Origin: CAZLFA01 sp964558665
GTDB taxonomy: Bacteria; Desulfobacterota; Syntrophia; Syntrophales; PHBD01
Length of the DNA: 13,365 nt
NCBI GenBank assembly: GCA_964558665.1
Contig: CAZLFA010000091.1
Location: 1-13,365, forward strand
Direction of reading: 5' to 3'
The notes below the pieces were generated by a model. It had not been told where the DNA came from and did not search any database. It saw nothing but the letters and a program-made list of their open reading frames with translations. Both the position numbers and the translations under genes were made by a program. Of this stretch, positions 12,344 to 13,365 are shown one piece after another. Position 1 is the first letter of the stretch, and each line of letters begins with the position of its first letter.

Positions 12344-12985
12344 TTATATGGAATAATTGTTATTGGTATTGCTTCTTGGTAACAGTTTTTCGTCCTTTGG
12401 ATTTATTATGAATTCTTTCAAAACACTTCTGAATAAGAGGAGGTTGGGTAAAAAATCATTCTCTTTAAGATACTCGGCGCCGAAATAGTGTGATATTATC
12501 TCCGCCTGCTGCTCGAAGTTAAAGTCAGGTAATGTGTTTTGATAAAGATCTATGGAAGTATACTTATAAACATTGCCTTCGGCTGAGTAGCCGCCTGCTA
12601 TCGCTGTCTTAATGCCGTGTAATCTAACCTTAAAGCCAAGCTGATGCTGCCACACATGCGCCATTTCATGCATGAACCATATTTTATTCTCAGATTTATC
12701 ATCCTTTGAAAAATCTTTAAATTTCTCATAATTTGTATTTCCAAGATACATCTCACCGTTCGGCGTCATTATGGTTTTGTCTTCTTGAACAAGTCGCATG
12801 TACTTCTTTTTATGGATTATCACCTGGGAATAGTCGATAGAGTCCTTGAAAACCGGTTTCACCATGGCAATCTCACCGGAGGTTAGTCTGCGTTTGAGTG
12901 AAATATATACCTTCTTTATAGAACCAGGTATTGTATTCGTCTTGCCCGCATAAATATAATGTTTCCCCTTTTCGTTTTCATTCAT
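12344..12985 (-). CDS. Zinc metallopeptidase, VgrG2b C-terminal toxin-like
   Basis: A 213-residue protein with zinc site HEMAHVWQHQLG (H106, E107, H110) inside IWFMHEMAH; E158 or E162 in FEQQAEII is a candidate third ligand. The stretch LTSGEIAMVKPVFKDSIDY and MTPNGEMYLG matches the domain annotated in databases as Vgr-related protein, and the whole resembles the metallopeptidase at the C-terminus of Pseudomonas VgrG2b, a type VI secretion toxin acting in the periplasm of rivals. Here it stands alone, without VgrG gp27/gp5 parts and without a signal peptide. The start at 12985 is chosen for AGGGAG (12990-12995); the frame is open to 13054. The next gene is the likely immunity protein. Lower GC than the left half of the window suggests transfer. 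Confidence 0.7.
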   Translation of the reverse strand: MNENEKGKHYIYAGKTNTIPGSIKKVYISLKRRLTSGEIAMVKPVFKDSIDYSQVIIHKKKYMRLVQEDKTIMTPNGEMYLGNTNYEKFKDFSKDDKSENKIWFMHEMAHVWQHQLGFKVRLHGIKTAIAGGYSAEGNVYKYTSIDLYQNTLPDFNFEQQAEIISHYFGAEYLKENDFLPNLLLFRSVLKEFIINPKDEKLLPRSNTNNNYSI

Positions 12986-12989
12986 TGTT

Positions 12990-12995
12990 CTCCCT
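12990..12995 (-). promoter_or_regulatory. Ribosome binding site fixing the metallopeptidase start
   Basis: AGGGAG on the minus strand lies four bases before the ATG at 12985. The longer frame from 13054 has no comparable site and would add 23 residues of low protein character. Confidence 0.5.
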
Positions 12996-13365
12996 ACTCC
13001 ATGATAAAATTGATTTTGCCCGTGTCTGTATTCTCTGCGAATAACCATTAGCAACGGTACGGATTAATCGACATCAGAATGCCATCGGCCAGCAAGGGCT
13101 TCATGAAAACAACGACGGCATCCTTCAGTGAAATGCTGCCATTTAAACAGAATGAGTTTAATCAATGCGTGATGATTTGAATGAATGATTAAGTGATTGA
13201 TTGCTTGGAAGTGCTGAGGGATGATTTTATTTATGCGGAAATATGTATCCGGGCAACGCTCAAAAAACACCTGAAAAACACCCGGATATTTTAAGGGTTG
13301 TGCAGATTAGCCCATCTTCCGCAGTTCGCTGCCGATAACAGTCAAATTTTAGTTAATCGGGGTAA
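12996..13365. other. Spacer upstream of the effector gene, no gene seen
   Basis: About 370 AT-rich bases. A minus-strand frame at 13064-13270 has no recognisable domain or ribosome binding site. The region holds the inverted repeat and tandem repeat described separately. No VgrG, Hcp or PAAR sequence was recognised, and no clear promoter for the effector gene could be fixed. Confidence 0.4.
13246..13288. repeat. Inverted repeat enclosing an 11-bp tandem repeat
   Basis: TATCCGGG (13246-13253) and CCCGGATA (13281-13288) are perfect 8-bp arms, followed on the plus strand by TTTT. The loop and right arm contain two 11-base units, AAAAACACCTG (13263-13273) and AAAAACACCCG (13274-13284), differing at one base. 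It could be a terminator for plus-strand transcription or an extragenic palindrome. Confidence 0.4.

Noticed and set aside
1..13365. CRISPR array, tRNA or rRNA genes, insertion sequence
   Set aside because: No regularly spaced repeats, tRNA-like folds, rRNA sequence or transposase were seen on reading both strands by eye.

Overview
The window looks like chromosomal DNA of a Gram-negative bacterium. Two lipoprotein signals, a Sec signal peptide, an outer-membrane-type lipocalin and a VgrG-type effector domain all point that way. Gene content (KatG end, archaemetzincin-like lipoprotein, radical SAM fragment, HigBA remnant) would suit a deltaproteobacterium or Desulfobacterota relative, but that is inference and no marker gene is present. 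The left two thirds (to about 8.8 kb) are GC-richer and made of intact genes. The right third is AT-richer, full of broken genes, and looks like an accessory or decaying island.

Left part, plus strand: the last 22 codons of catalase-peroxidase KatG, a spacer with a strong inverted repeat and a near-perfect 19-bp palindrome, a short-chain flavodoxin, a 900-residue P2-type cation ATPase, and a Blc-type lipocalin lipoprotein. These fit a redox, stress and envelope theme but do not form an obvious single operon.

Middle, minus strand (8798 to 4637): a two-gene operon. The first gene encodes a 908-residue protein in which a class I pyridine nucleotide-disulfide oxidoreductase (C44/C49 redox pair) is followed by a STAS domain and then a START/SRPBCC-like domain. 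The second, overlapping by 17 nt, encodes a phytoene-desaturase-like FAD oxidoreductase. A 10-bp stem-loop sits directly before the ribosome binding site of the first gene. This fused redox/STAS/ligand-domain operon is the best candidate here for an undescribed system.

Right part: 8.8 to 9.45 kb shows no convincing gene. It is followed by a dead HigB toxin (in-frame TGA, lost catalytic Arg) behind a still recognisable HigBA promoter/operator, a HigA cut after about seven codons, the C-terminal end of a radical SAM protein fused at that break, and an intact exported DUF1566 protein behind a near-consensus Fur box. On the minus strand there is then an archaemetzincin-like lipoprotein truncated before its catalytic HExxH, and a compact pair made of a metallopeptidase resembling the VgrG2b C-terminal toxin (HEMAH) and a four-cysteine exported protein, probably its immunity protein.
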